Origin: Pseudomonadota bacterium
Lineage (GTDB): Bacteria > Pseudomonadota > Gammaproteobacteria > Xanthomonadales > Xanthomonadaceae
Direction of reading: 5' to 3'
NCBI GenBank assembly: GCA_023430045.1
Contig: JAEZCF010000059.1
Coordinates: forward strand, 1-7,049
Length of the DNA: 7,049 nucleotides
The notes under the pieces: generated by a model
Seen by the model: the letters and a program-made list of their open reading frames with translations, nothing else
Database searches by the model: none
What the model was told of the DNA's origin: nothing
Made by a program: the position numbers and the translations under genes
Part shown: one piece after another, positions 1 to 6,428 of the stretch
Layout of the letters: every line of letters begins with the position of its first letter
How positions within the stretch are numbered: position 1 is the first letter of the stretch

Positions 1-30
1 TCACGCTTCAAGGGCTTGGCCAGAGCGTGA
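1..30. repeat. Inverted repeat at window edge
   Basis: The first seven bases, TCACGCT (1-7), are the exact reverse complement of AGCGTGA (24-30), leaving a 16-base loop. The right arm shares bases 27-30 with the hairpin at 27-47, so the two structures would compete in a transcript. This may be the edge of another palindromic element cut off by the window, or the far end of the repeat cluster. Function is unknown. Confidence 0.4.
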
Positions 31-47
31 CGACCAACGGTCGTCAC
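27..47. repeat. Perfect 9-bp hairpin ending the repeat array downstream of der
   Basis: GTGACGACC (27-35) and GGTCGTCAC (39-47) are perfect reverse complements around a 3-base loop (36-38). In the der transcript this stem-loop lies about 150 nt past the stop codon. No T-run follows it in the direction of transcription, so it does not look like a classical intrinsic terminator. It could act as a 3'-end stabilising stem-loop or be a REP/SMAG-type palindrome. Its right arm is also the first GTCACC unit of the array, so hairpin and array are parts of one element. Confidence 0.6.
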
Positions 48-196
48 CCACCAGCTGAAGGCTGGTCACCTACGAGATGAAGGCAGTCACCCACCAGCTG
101 AAGGCTGGTCACCTACCGGATGAAGGCAGTCACCCACCAGGCGAAGGTCGTCACCTATCAGTTCGTCACCCACACGCCAACGGTGGTCACCCACCA
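43..196. repeat. Tandem repeat array, 21-22 bp units, partly a 43-bp higher-order repeat
   Basis: GTCACC occurs eight times in one orientation, starting at 43, 65, 86, 108, 129, 150, 165 and 186. Spacings are 22, 21, 22, 21, 21, 15 and 21 bp. The first six alternate between a GTCACCCA and a GTCACCTA form. Bases 43-85 and 86-128 form two 43-bp copies identical at 41 of 43 positions, differing at 74/117 and 75/118. The third copy, from 129, is degenerate. Each full 43-bp copy contains a short inverted repeat (ACCAGC/GCTGGT, for example 50-55 with 61-66). Read on the minus strand the units begin GTAGGTGACC or TGGTGGGTGAC, recalling Stenotrophomonas GTAG-type palindromic repeats; that link is inferred. 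The array ends at base 196, next to the der stop codon. No coding function is apparent, because the 43-bp period is not a multiple of three. The roughly 200 bases downstream of der hold nothing else I recognise. Confidence 0.85.
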
Positions 197-1594
197 TCAG
201 CGACCCTTGACGTGCTTCATCAGGCGACGCTTGGCCTTCACCTGGCGCTCGGTGAGTACGTTCTTCTTGCCTTCGTAGGGATTGGCACCCTCGCGGAAGA
301 TGAACTGCACCGGCGTACCAACGAGCTTGAAGCGCTTGCGGAAGAAGTTTTCCAGATAGCGCTTGTACGATTCCGGCAGCTCCTTCAGGCGCGTGCCGTG
401 CACGATGAAGGTCGGCGGATTGGCACCACCCGGATGCACGTAGCGCAGCTTGGATACATGCCCGCGGATGCTCGGTGGCGGGTTGCTCTCGTAGGCCACT
501 TCCAGCGCCTTGTTGACTTCGCTGGTGCTGAACTCGTGGTTCGCCGAGGCATGCGCGCGGTGCACCGCGCGGAACAGCTCACGCAGGCCGGAGCCGTGCA
601 TGGCGGAAATCCGTACCGATTCGGCCCACGGCACGAAACCCAGCTTCAGCGACAGCCGCGTTTCGGCCTGTTCGCGCTGGTAGTCGGTCAGCCCGTCCCA
701 CTTGTTGATGGCGATGACCAGCGCCCGACCGGCATCCAGCACCGCGCCCAGCACGCTGGCATCCTGGTCGGTCACGCCTTCGTGGGCATCCAGCATCAGC
801 ACCGCCACCTGGCACTGCTCGATGGCCTGCAGGGTCTTGACCACGGAGAACTTCTCCACCGCCTCGTCCACGCGCGCCTTGCGACGCAGGCCAGCGGTGT
901 CGATGAGCCGGTACTCGCGTCCATCGCGCTCCAGGTCCACCGCGATGGAATCGCGGGTGGTGCCGGGCACTTCGGAGGCGATCATCCGTTCCTCGCCGAG
1001 GATGCGGTTGACCAGGGTGGACTTGCCCACGTTCGGGCGACCGACGAACGCAATGCGAACGCGGTTGGGATCGTTGTCCAGTTCCTCGGTGGTGCCCTCT
1101 TCCGGCAGGCGCTGCACGACTTCGTCGAGCAGATCGTCCAGGCCCTGACGATGGGCCGCCGAGACGGTGAGCATCTCGCCGAAGCCGTACCGCGCGAACT
1201 CCGAACGCACCGCATCCTCGTCGGTGCCGTCGATCTTGTTGATCAGCAGCAGCGTCGGACGCGACAGCTTGCGCAGCCACGCCAGGATCTCGTCGTCCAG
1301 CGCGGAGGTGCCGTCGCGCGCGTCCACCACGAACAGGATGAGATCGGCTTCGGCGGCAGCGGCACGGGCCTGGCGCGCGGTGGCGCCGGCCAGGCCTTCT
1401 TCCTGCTCGGCGATGCCGCCGGTGTCCACTATAAGGAACGGGTTGTCCTCGTCCAGGCGACAGACACCGTAGTTGCGATCCCGCGTGACGCCGGGCTGGT
1501 CATGGACCAGGGCGTCACGGGTGCGGGTGAGCGCATTGAAAATTGTGGACTTGCCGACATTCGGCCGTCCGACCAGGGCGACCAGGGGCAGCAT
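197..1594 (-). CDS. der: Ribosome-assembly GTPase Der (EngA)
   Basis: Der is an essential cytoplasmic GTPase with tandem G domains that binds 50S precursors during late large-subunit assembly. The 465-residue product shows the whole family layout. G domain 1 has Walker A GRPNVGKST at residues 9-17, DTGG at 57-60 and NKID at 119-122. A short acidic linker (about 165-177) follows. G domain 2 has GRPNVGKST at 185-193, DTAG at 232-235 and NKWD at 297-300. A C-terminal KH-like domain (about 350-440) ends in a lysine/arginine-rich tail suited to rRNA contact. No key residue is missing and the length is normal. The ATG is preceded by GGAG eight bases upstream, within the 16-bp gap after bamB. It is the last gene of the run and is followed directly by the repeat array, with no T-rich terminator visible. 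Identification is secure from the double P-loop architecture. Confidence 0.98.
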   Translation of the reverse strand: MLPLVALVGRPNVGKSTIFNALTRTRDALVHDQPGVTRDRNYGVCRLDEDNPFLIVDTGGIAEQEEGLAGATARQARAAAAEADLILFVVDARDGTSALDDEILAWLRKLSRPTLLLINKIDGTDEDAVRSEFARYGFGEMLTVSAAHRQGLDDLLDEVVQRLPEEGTTEELDNDPNRVRIAFVGRPNVGKSTLVNRILGEERMIASEVPGTTRDSIAVDLERDGREYRLIDTAGLRRKARVDEAVEKFSVVKTLQAIEQCQVAVLMLDAHEGVTDQDASVLGAVLDAGRALVIAINKWDGLTDYQREQAETRLSLKLGFVPWAESVRISAMHGSGLRELFRAVHRAHASANHEFSTSEVNKALEVAYESNPPPSIRGHVSKLRYVHPGGANPPTFIVHGTRLKELPESYKRYLENFFRKRFKLVGTPVQFIFREGANPYEGKKNVLTERQVKAKRRLMKHVKGR

Positions 1595-1602
1595 CGCGTT
1601 TA

Positions 1603-1606
1603 CTCC
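1603..1606 (-). promoter_or_regulatory. Ribosome binding site of der
   Basis: On the minus strand GGAG lies 8 nt before the der ATG, inside the 16-nt bamB-der spacer. It supports the ATG at 1594 as the start. The short spacer leaves no room for a separate promoter, so der is probably cotranscribed with bamB. Confidence 0.7.
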
Positions 1607-1610
1607 AGAA

Positions 1611-2816
1611 TTAATTGGCCAACCGGAATGCGGTCAGCTTGCCTTCGACGTTCTGTACCAGCACCACCCCGTCGGCCACTATCGGCTGGGCCTTTACGGT
1701 CCCGCCGGTCTTTGCCCGGGCGGCCATCGCGCCGTCGGATTGTTGCAACCAGTGTACGTAGCCTTTGTAATCGCCAACGACCACATAATCACCCTGCAGC
1801 GCCGGCCCGCTCAGCTGGCGCCGCGCCAGCGCGGTCTGCGACCAGCTGGCGGTACCGCTCTGCTTGTCCAGGCCGAATACGCCGCCCTGGTTGTCGGTGA
1901 CGATCGCATACGAAGACGACAGCACCACACCGCCGGCACCGCCGTGATCGCGCGCCCACAGCGGGCGGCCGGTCGGGCCTTCGATGGCCATCGTCTGGTT
2001 CTTGAAGCTGCTGGCGTACAGGGTGCTGCCTTCCAGCACCGGTGCACCGTCGACGTCAGCCATGCGCTCCAGTTCGGTGCGCCCTTCCGGGTTGCCGACC
2101 ACCTGGTCCCACAGGGTGCGACCGTCGTTGGCGGCCAGTGCCGAGATGCTGCCGTCATCGTTGCCGATGAACAGCACGCCCGGTCCCTGCACGATCGGCG
2201 CGTTGCCACGCACGGTCAGCGCCGGCAGTTCGCGCGGGTTGAACCAGCGCTGGGTGCCATTGCCCACATCGAACGCGGTGATGCGGCCATCATTGCTGCG
2301 CACATACACCATGCCCTGGCCGATGGCCGGGGCGGAAATCACTTCGCCAGGCACCTTTGCGCGCCACTTCTCGCTGCCATCATTGGCATCCAGCGCGATG
2401 ACCTGGCCGTCCAGCGTACCGATGGCCACCAGCCCTTCGCCCACGCCGGGACCACCGGACAGGCGCAGCTTCGGCTTCTTCTTTTCCTTGGCCGGCTCGT
2501 ACGTCCAGACCTTCTTGCCGCTCTGCAGATCGATGGCGTGCACACCGCCGGTGATGGCAGCAGCATAGACGCGGCCATCGGCCACTACCGGACCCTGGCG
2601 GACACCGATGCGGTCCTCGCCCTTGCCCAGGTTCACGGTCCACAGCTTGTCGACCTTGACGGTCGGATCGAACTTCACCAGTTCCGCCGGTTCCTGCAGC
2701 TTCTTGGCTTCGGCGTCCTTGCCGGCGAACCAGCCCTTCACCGTGCTGCAGCCGGACAGCGCCATGCCGAGCATCGCCACCGTGGCAACCCGCTTGAGGA
2801 TGACCATCTGACCCAT
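1611..2816 (-). CDS. bamB: Outer-membrane assembly lipoprotein BamB
   Basis: BamB (YfgL) is the beta-propeller lipoprotein of the BAM complex. It binds BamA on the periplasmic face of the outer membrane and aids insertion of beta-barrel proteins. The 401-residue product starts with a type II signal peptide and lipobox LSGC (residues 20-23; acylated Cys23). The rest consists of PQQ-like propeller repeats, seen as recurring patterns such as DGRVYAAAITGGVHAIDLQSG, DGQVIALDANDGSEKW, DGRITAFDVGNGTQRW and DGSISALAANDGRTLW. A lysine-rich stretch follows WTYEPA near residue 110, probably a surface loop. The ATG overlaps the yfgM stop as TAATG, with GAGGAG 8 nt upstream. A second ATG at residue 4 (MVILKRV) could also serve and would leave the signal peptide intact. 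Gene order yfgM-bamB-der is the standard gammaproteobacterial arrangement. Confidence 0.96.
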   Translation of the reverse strand: MGQMVILKRVATVAMLGMALSGCSTVKGWFAGKDAEAKKLQEPAELVKFDPTVKVDKLWTVNLGKGEDRIGVRQGPVVADGRVYAAAITGGVHAIDLQSGKKVWTYEPAKEKKKPKLRLSGGPGVGEGLVAIGTLDGQVIALDANDGSEKWRAKVPGEVISAPAIGQGMVYVRSNDGRITAFDVGNGTQRWFNPRELPALTVRGNAPIVQGPGVLFIGNDDGSISALAANDGRTLWDQVVGNPEGRTELERMADVDGAPVLEGSTLYASSFKNQTMAIEGPTGRPLWARDHGGAGGVVLSSSYAIVTDNQGGVFGLDKQSGTASWSQTALARRQLSGPALQGDYVVVGDYKGYVHWLQQSDGAMAARAKTGGTVKAQPIVADGVVLVQNVEGKLTAFRLAN

Positions 2817-3454
2817 TACACCGTCTCCTCGGTCGCCGCGACCGTGCCGCCGGCGTCCATCAACTTGGTTTCCAGCAGGCGCCGCTGGGGCGCTGCCACA
2901 TCGAGCGTCTTCAGCGCCTTTTCGTACTGCCCGCGCGCTTCATCGCGCTTGCCCTGTGCCATCAGCGCGTCGCCGTGGATCTCCAGGGCGGCCGGGTCAG
3001 TCGCGCCACCCAGCAGCGAGATCGCTTCGTCGCCCTTGCCAGTGGCCACCAGCAGGCGCGCGATGCGCTGGTCGACCACATGCTTCAGGTCGCCCTTCAC
3101 ATCCACCGCGCGCAGGGTCGCCAGCGCGTCATCGTTCCTGCCGGCTTCCACCTGCGCCTTGGCCAGCTGCAGCCCCGCCAGTTCGGAATAGATGTTGGAC
3201 GGGCCGGCATCGAGTGCCTTGACCGCAGCGCCGGCGTCTTCCAGCTTGTTGTCCTCGATGCCCTTGAGCACCTTCTGGTATTCGAGGTTGGCCGAAGCCA
3301 GCTTGTTGCCGTGCTCCTGCTGCCACCACTGCCAGCCGCCGATGGCGCCGACAGCGATCACCACGCCGCCGAGGATGCTCAGGCCATTCTTCCGCAGCCA
3401 GCTGCGGACGCGTTCACTTTGTTCGTGCTCATCGAGCAGGTCGTCGATCGCCAT
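2816..3454 (-). CDS. yfgM: YfgM-family membrane-anchored TPR protein
   Basis: The 212-residue protein has a short acidic/polar cytoplasmic N-terminus, one hydrophobic segment at about residues 24-44 (GLSILGGVVIAVGAIGGW) and a periplasmic alpha-helical part with TPR-like repeats, for example GRNDDALATLRAV, GKGDEAISLLGGA and GKRDEARGQYEKAL. This is the layout of the YfgM/UPF0070 family. In E. coli YfgM associates with the SecYEG translocon and the chaperone PpiD and takes part in periplasmic handling of secreted proteins; the role here is inferred by family. Its position just before bamB and der supports the call. The last codons carry the bamB ribosome binding site and the stop overlaps the bamB ATG by one base, so translation is probably coupled. 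Its own start has only a weak GAGAG-like upstream sequence. It is the first gene after the 86-bp gap that follows rodZ. Confidence 0.92.
   Translation of the reverse strand: MAIDDLLDEHEQSERVRSWLRKNGLSILGGVVIAVGAIGGWQWWQQEHGNKLASANLEYQKVLKGIEDNKLEDAGAAVKALDAGPSNIYSELAGLQLAKAQVEAGRNDDALATLRAVDVKGDLKHVVDQRIARLLVATGKGDEAISLLGGATDPAALEIHGDALMAQGKRDEARGQYEKALKTLDVAAPQRRLLETKLMDAGGTVAATEETV
2825..2830 (-). promoter_or_regulatory. Ribosome binding site of bamB inside the yfgM 3' end
   Basis: On the minus strand GAGGAG lies 8 nt before the bamB ATG and inside the last yfgM codons. It is the strongest Shine-Dalgarno match in the window. Together with the TAATG overlap it supports translational coupling and favours the ATG at 2816 over the second ATG three codons later. 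Confidence 0.75.
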
Positions 3455-3540
3455 GCGTACTCTCGCCCTGCCCGTGCCGGAGGCTAGCTCGCCGGGGAGG
3501 ACTGTTCATTGGAATTGTGGAGGCCGCGCCCTGCTTCGCT
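3455..3540. other. 86-bp rodZ-yfgM intergenic gap, position usually held by ispG and hisS
   Basis: This is the widest gap in the gene run. I see no good -35/-10 pair and no T-tailed terminator on the minus strand. The best -10-like hexamer, CACAAT, has no matching -35. No remnant of ispG or hisS is recognisable. Part of a stem-loop spanning the rodZ stop falls in it (3533-3552). It could hold a weak internal promoter for yfgM-bamB-der, but the sequence does not show one clearly. Confidence 0.5.
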
Positions 3541-3552
3541 TCAGTGCGAAGC
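3533..3552. repeat. Inverted repeat with the rodZ stop codon in its loop
   Basis: GCTTCGC (3533-3539) and GCGAAGC (3546-3552) are perfect 7-base arms around a 6-base loop, and the rodZ stop codon (3541-3543) lies in the loop. No T-run follows, so it is not a standard intrinsic terminator. It might stabilise the upstream transcript or modulate readthrough into yfgM. Chance is possible for a 7-bp stem in GC-rich DNA. Confidence 0.45.
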
Positions 3553-4410
3553 CGGGACCACGGAGCCGTCAGAGGATACCGTAAAGCGTGCGACGTTGGC
3601 TCGCCGATGCGGACCCAGATCGATGATCGCGCCATTCTGCTGAACCTCGACCTGCGAGGCGTTGCCCAGCACGATGCGCCCCACCTGCCCCGGCGAGAAG
3701 CTGCGCGACTGGCCTGCCGGGATCAGCGCCTTCTCCACCGTGCCGCCATCGGGGCCGGTGATCTCCACCCAGCTGTCGCCGTTGAATTTCAGGGCCAGGG
3801 CCCCGGCGGGCGCGACGGCGCTGGCGGGGACCGGACGCGGAACCGGGGTCAGCGACGCCATGTACGGTCCGGATGGCGAACGGCTCTGCGTGGCCGGGGC
3901 CTGCGCCGGGGCCGTGCCTTCCGGCTGGCCATCAGCGGGCGGCGCCACCGCCACGGTGGCCGGGATCACGTCCAGCGAGGCGGTATTCGGCCCGGTGTTG
4001 TTGTCCAGGTGGCCGCGGGTCGCGAACCAGACCGGCACCGCCAGCGCCGCGGTGATGCCCACGTACAGCAGGCGGCGGCCCAGGCTTTCGGCGATGCGCC
4101 GCGCGCGCGGGGTGTGGGTGTGGCTGACCAGCGTGGGCGGCACGATGGGGCCGACCTGGGCCTGTTCCAGCACCTGCCCTACATCCACGCCCAGCAGGCG
4201 CGCGTAACTGCGCAGCTGGCCACGCACGAATACCGGCGCGCCCAGGCGCTGCCACTGCTCGTCTTCAAGCGAACGCACCACCTGCACCGGCATGCGCAGG
4301 CGCTGGGCGACATCATCGAGCGTCAGCCCTGCGGCTTCGCGTGCCTGGCGGAGGCGTTCGCCACAGCCGGCAGCGGTCTCGAAGGCGTTGACAGTCTGGT
4401 TGTCGGTCAC
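3541..4410 (-). CDS. rodZ: Cell-shape protein RodZ (HTH, single transmembrane segment)
   Basis: RodZ links the MreB cytoskeleton to the inner membrane and helps maintain rod shape. The 289-residue product has the family layout. A cytoplasmic helix-turn-helix of the HTH_25 type spans about residues 17-85 (GERLRQAREAAGLTLDDVAQ onward). A basic juxtamembrane stretch precedes a transmembrane segment at about 114-130 (LLYVGITAALAVPVWFA). A Pro/Ala-rich low-complexity periplasmic linker (about 135-205) leads to a C-terminal beta domain of the DUF4115 type (about 205-280; FNGDSWVEITGPDGG, LGNASQVEVQQNG). The start is GTG at 4410, six bases after the pilF stop, with AAGGG about 10 nt upstream inside the end of pilF. 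No earlier in-frame start fits as well. Its place after pilF is typical of gammaproteobacteria. The unusual point is downstream, where yfgM rather than ispG follows. Confidence 0.94.
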   Translation of the reverse strand: MTDNQTVNAFETAAGCGERLRQAREAAGLTLDDVAQRLRMPVQVVRSLEDEQWQRLGAPVFVRGQLRSYARLLGVDVGQVLEQAQVGPIVPPTLVSHTHTPRARRIAESLGRRLLYVGITAALAVPVWFATRGHLDNNTGPNTASLDVIPATVAVAPPADGQPEGTAPAQAPATQSRSPSGPYMASLTPVPRPVPASAVAPAGALALKFNGDSWVEITGPDGGTVEKALIPAGQSRSFSPGQVGRIVLGNASQVEVQQNGAIIDLGPHRRANVARFTVSSDGSVVPASH

Positions 4411-4416
4411 AATGCT

Positions 4417-5226
4417 TCAACCCTTGGAATTGGGGCCCGCATCCTGCGGAAATTCCTGACGGATACGCTGCTGGTAACGCTCAGCCGCAGGCTGATCGCC
4501 CAGTCGCGTTTCGATTTGCGACGCCAGTTGTAACACGGAACGCGTGGGCGGCGCAGCCGCAAGCCGACGTTCGGAGAAGGCGCGCGCTTCCATGAAACTG
4601 CCTTTTTCGTATGCGAGCTGGCTCAGCGACTCCAGTGCCTGGGCATTGCGCGGGTCACGCGCCAGCGCCGCGCGCAGGTCACGCTCGCCGCGATCACGCT
4701 GCCCGGCCTGCAGCGCGCAGGCGCCGGCGTTGGCAAGCGCCACCGCAGGCGTGCCGTATCCCGGCGCAGCCAGCGCACGGTCGAACCATTCCAGCGAATC
4801 GCCAGTGCGGCCCTGCTGGCACAGCCACGCGGCATAGTTGTTCAGTACGTCGCCGCGCTCCGGGGCCATCGCGGCCGACCGCTGCAGCAGCTCACCGGTA
4901 CGTGCGGCATCGCCGCGACGCTCGGCCACCGCCGCCATCAACAGCAGCGCATCAGGACGCTCCGGAACCAGTTTCTGCGCGGCACGGGCACGTTTTTCCG
5001 CCGATTCGAGATTGCCCGAAGCGAAATCCGAGCCGGCCAGGGTCACCTGCGTCTGGTACTGGTGCAGGCGGCGGACCTGATCGCCATCGCGCGCGGTATA
5101 GGTAGGCGCCACCGCCAGTTCAGCCTTCGGCGGCGGCGTGCCCATGGTGCTCTTGGATTCTCCGCAACCGGCCAGCGCCAGCACGCAGAACAGGGCGGCT
5201 GGCGACAGGCGGTCAGGCAGCGGCAT
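4417..5226 (-). CDS. pilF: Type IV pilus pilotin lipoprotein PilF/PilW
   Basis: PilF (PilW in Neisseria) is an outer-membrane TPR lipoprotein needed for assembly of the PilQ secretin through which type IV pili exit. The 269-residue product begins MPLPDRLSPAALF, a short signal peptide with lipobox LAGC at residues 18-21 (acylated Cys21; Gly at +2, consistent with outer-membrane sorting). A low-complexity linker leads to helical TPR repeats covering most of the rest. These include the characteristic NNYAAWLCQQGR and NAGACALQAGQ segments, close to the PilF family pattern. The ATG at 5226 overlaps the rlmN end by 14 nt. It is chosen because it places the signal peptide at the N-terminus, although the upstream Shine-Dalgarno is weak. 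A longer in-frame reading from 5310 would add a charged leader before the signal peptide and is unlikely. The gene implies type IV pili, whose core genes lie elsewhere. Confidence 0.92.
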   Translation of the reverse strand: MPLPDRLSPAALFCVLALAGCGESKSTMGTPPPKAELAVAPTYTARDGDQVRRLHQYQTQVTLAGSDFASGNLESAEKRARAAQKLVPERPDALLLMAAVAERRGDAARTGELLQRSAAMAPERGDVLNNYAAWLCQQGRTGDSLEWFDRALAAPGYGTPAVALANAGACALQAGQRDRGERDLRAALARDPRNAQALESLSQLAYEKGSFMEARAFSERRLAAAPPTRSVLQLASQIETRLGDQPAAERYQQRIRQEFPQDAGPNSKG

Positions 5227-6418
5227 CGCGTCCGCTACCCGTCTGCAGTGTCTTGTTGAATTCCGCCTGCCGACGCGTGCGGTCCATGACCTGGCCCTTG
5301 AGCTGGCCACACGCCGCGTCGATGTCGTCGCCGCGCGTGCGGCGGACCATGGTCAGCACGTTGCTGTCCAGCAGGATGGTCTGGAACGCGCGGATCTGGG
5401 CTTCTTCCGAGCGCTCGTAGCGCGTGCCGGGGAACGGGTTGAACGGGATCAGGTTGATCTTGCCCGCGCCCTTGGCCTGCACCGCATTGTCGAACTGGCG
5501 CATCAGGCGGGCCAGCGCACGCGCATGCTCGGGCTGGTCGTTGATGCCCTTCATCAGCGTGTATTCGAACGTCACCGACTCACGGCGCTTGTTGGCGCGC
5601 AGGTAACGCGCGCACGAAGCCATCAGGTCGGCGATCGGGTATTTCCTGTTGAGCGGCACCAGCGTCTCGCGCAACTCGTCGGTCGGCGCATGCAGCGACA
5701 CGGCCAGGGAGACGTCGCTCTCGGTGGACAGGCGGTCGATCTGCGGCACCAGGCCGGAGGTCGACAGGGTCACGCGCTTGTTGGCCAACCCGTAGCCGAG
5801 ATCGTCGCGCATCACGCTCATCGCGCGCACGACGTTGTCGAAGTTCATCAGCGGCTCGCCCATGCCCATCATCACCACGTTGGTGAGACGGCGGATCTGA
5901 TGCGGCGCGTTGCCCAGGTGGCGGGCCGCCACCCAGACCTGGCCGATGATCTCGGCGGTGGTGAGGTTGCGGTTGAAGCCCTGGGTGGCCGTGGAGCAGA
6001 ACGTGCAGTTCAGCCCGCAGCCAACCTGCGAGGACACGCACAGGGTGCCCCGCGTCTTGTCCGGGATGTACACGGTCTCGATGGCATTCCTGCCATCCAC
6101 GCCCATCGCCAGCAGCCACTTGTGGGTGCCGTCGGCGGACGGTTTGTCGAACACCACGTTCGGAACGATGACCTCGGCATGTTCCTGCAGCTTGGCGCGC
6201 AGTCCCTTGCCGAGGTCGGTCATTTCATCGAAATCAGTGACGTAGCGATGGTGGATCCACTTCATCACCTGGTGGGCGCGGAACTTCTGTTCGCCGAGTT
6301 TCTCGACGAAAAAACGCTCCAGGCCCGCGCGATCGAGGTCGAGCAGGTTCTGCTTGCCAGCCGTGGGTGCCGACTTCGGCAGGGGCTGGATGGCGGGTGT
6401 CTGTACGACCTCGTTCAC
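5213..6418 (-). CDS. rlmN: Dual-specificity 23S rRNA/tRNA methyltransferase RlmN
   Basis: RlmN is a radical-SAM enzyme that methylates C2 of adenosine 2503 in 23S rRNA and of A37 in some tRNAs. The 401-residue product, read from GTG at 6418 (MNEVVQTPAIQPLPK), carries the CX3CX2C iron-sulfur motif at Cys134, Cys138 and Cys141 (GCGLNCTFCST). It also has the conserved Cys127 seven residues earlier and the C-terminal Cys370 (DIDAACGQLKGQ), the expected methyl-carrying residue. The relative spacing of the first four matches E. coli Cys118/125/129/132. GMGEP and the SLHAP segment also fit the family. The GTG is preferred because an upstream in-frame ATG at 6520 would put the start deep inside ndk and add an Arg/Ser/Pro-rich shadow sequence. 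The GTG sits 10 nt past the ndk stop with only a weak GAGAG before it. The 3' end overlaps pilF by 14 nt. Confidence 0.97.
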   Translation of the reverse strand: MNEVVQTPAIQPLPKSAPTAGKQNLLDLDRAGLERFFVEKLGEQKFRAHQVMKWIHHRYVTDFDEMTDLGKGLRAKLQEHAEVIVPNVVFDKPSADGTHKWLLAMGVDGRNAIETVYIPDKTRGTLCVSSQVGCGLNCTFCSTATQGFNRNLTTAEIIGQVWVAARHLGNAPHQIRRLTNVVMMGMGEPLMNFDNVVRAMSVMRDDLGYGLANKRVTLSTSGLVPQIDRLSTESDVSLAVSLHAPTDELRETLVPLNRKYPIADLMASCARYLRANKRRESVTFEYTLMKGINDQPEHARALARLMRQFDNAVQAKGAGKINLIPFNPFPGTRYERSEEAQIRAFQTILLDSNVLTMVRRTRGDDIDAACGQLKGQVMDRTRRQAEFNKTLQTGSGRDAAA

Positions 6419-6428
6419 GGCATCACTC

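Noticed and set aside
43..196. CRISPR array
   Set aside because: Units are contiguous at 21-22 bp with no unique 30-40 bp spacers, the dyads are short, and no cas genes are present.
43..196. Iteron-type replication origin
   Set aside because: The direct 21-22 bp repeats resemble iterons, but the context is a chromosomal housekeeping operon with no rep gene, AT-rich region or partition genes in the window.
77..1900. 607-codon plus-strand open frame across der and into bamB
   Set aside because: It runs antisense to der and bamB, which have full family signatures. Its translation is rich in His, Arg, Gln and Ala with no recognisable domain, as expected of the complementary frame of high-GC genes, and its start lies in the repeat array.
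1473..3191. 572-codon plus-strand open frame opposite bamB and yfgM
   Set aside because: This is another high-GC antisense shadow. It has no signature motifs and no ribosome binding site that stands out, and it fully overlaps secure genes.
3517..4533. 338-codon plus-strand open frame opposite rodZ
   Set aside because: It is antisense to rodZ and lacks any domain pattern; it arises from GC-biased codon use.
5227..5310. N-terminal extension of PilF starting at 5310
   Set aside because: It would bury the lipoprotein signal peptide behind 28 charged residues that are out-of-frame rlmN sequence.
6415..6423. Two-codon ATG-CCG-TGA minigene overlapping the rlmN GTG start
   Set aside because: It lies at the right place for a regulatory minigene but is too short to distinguish from chance.
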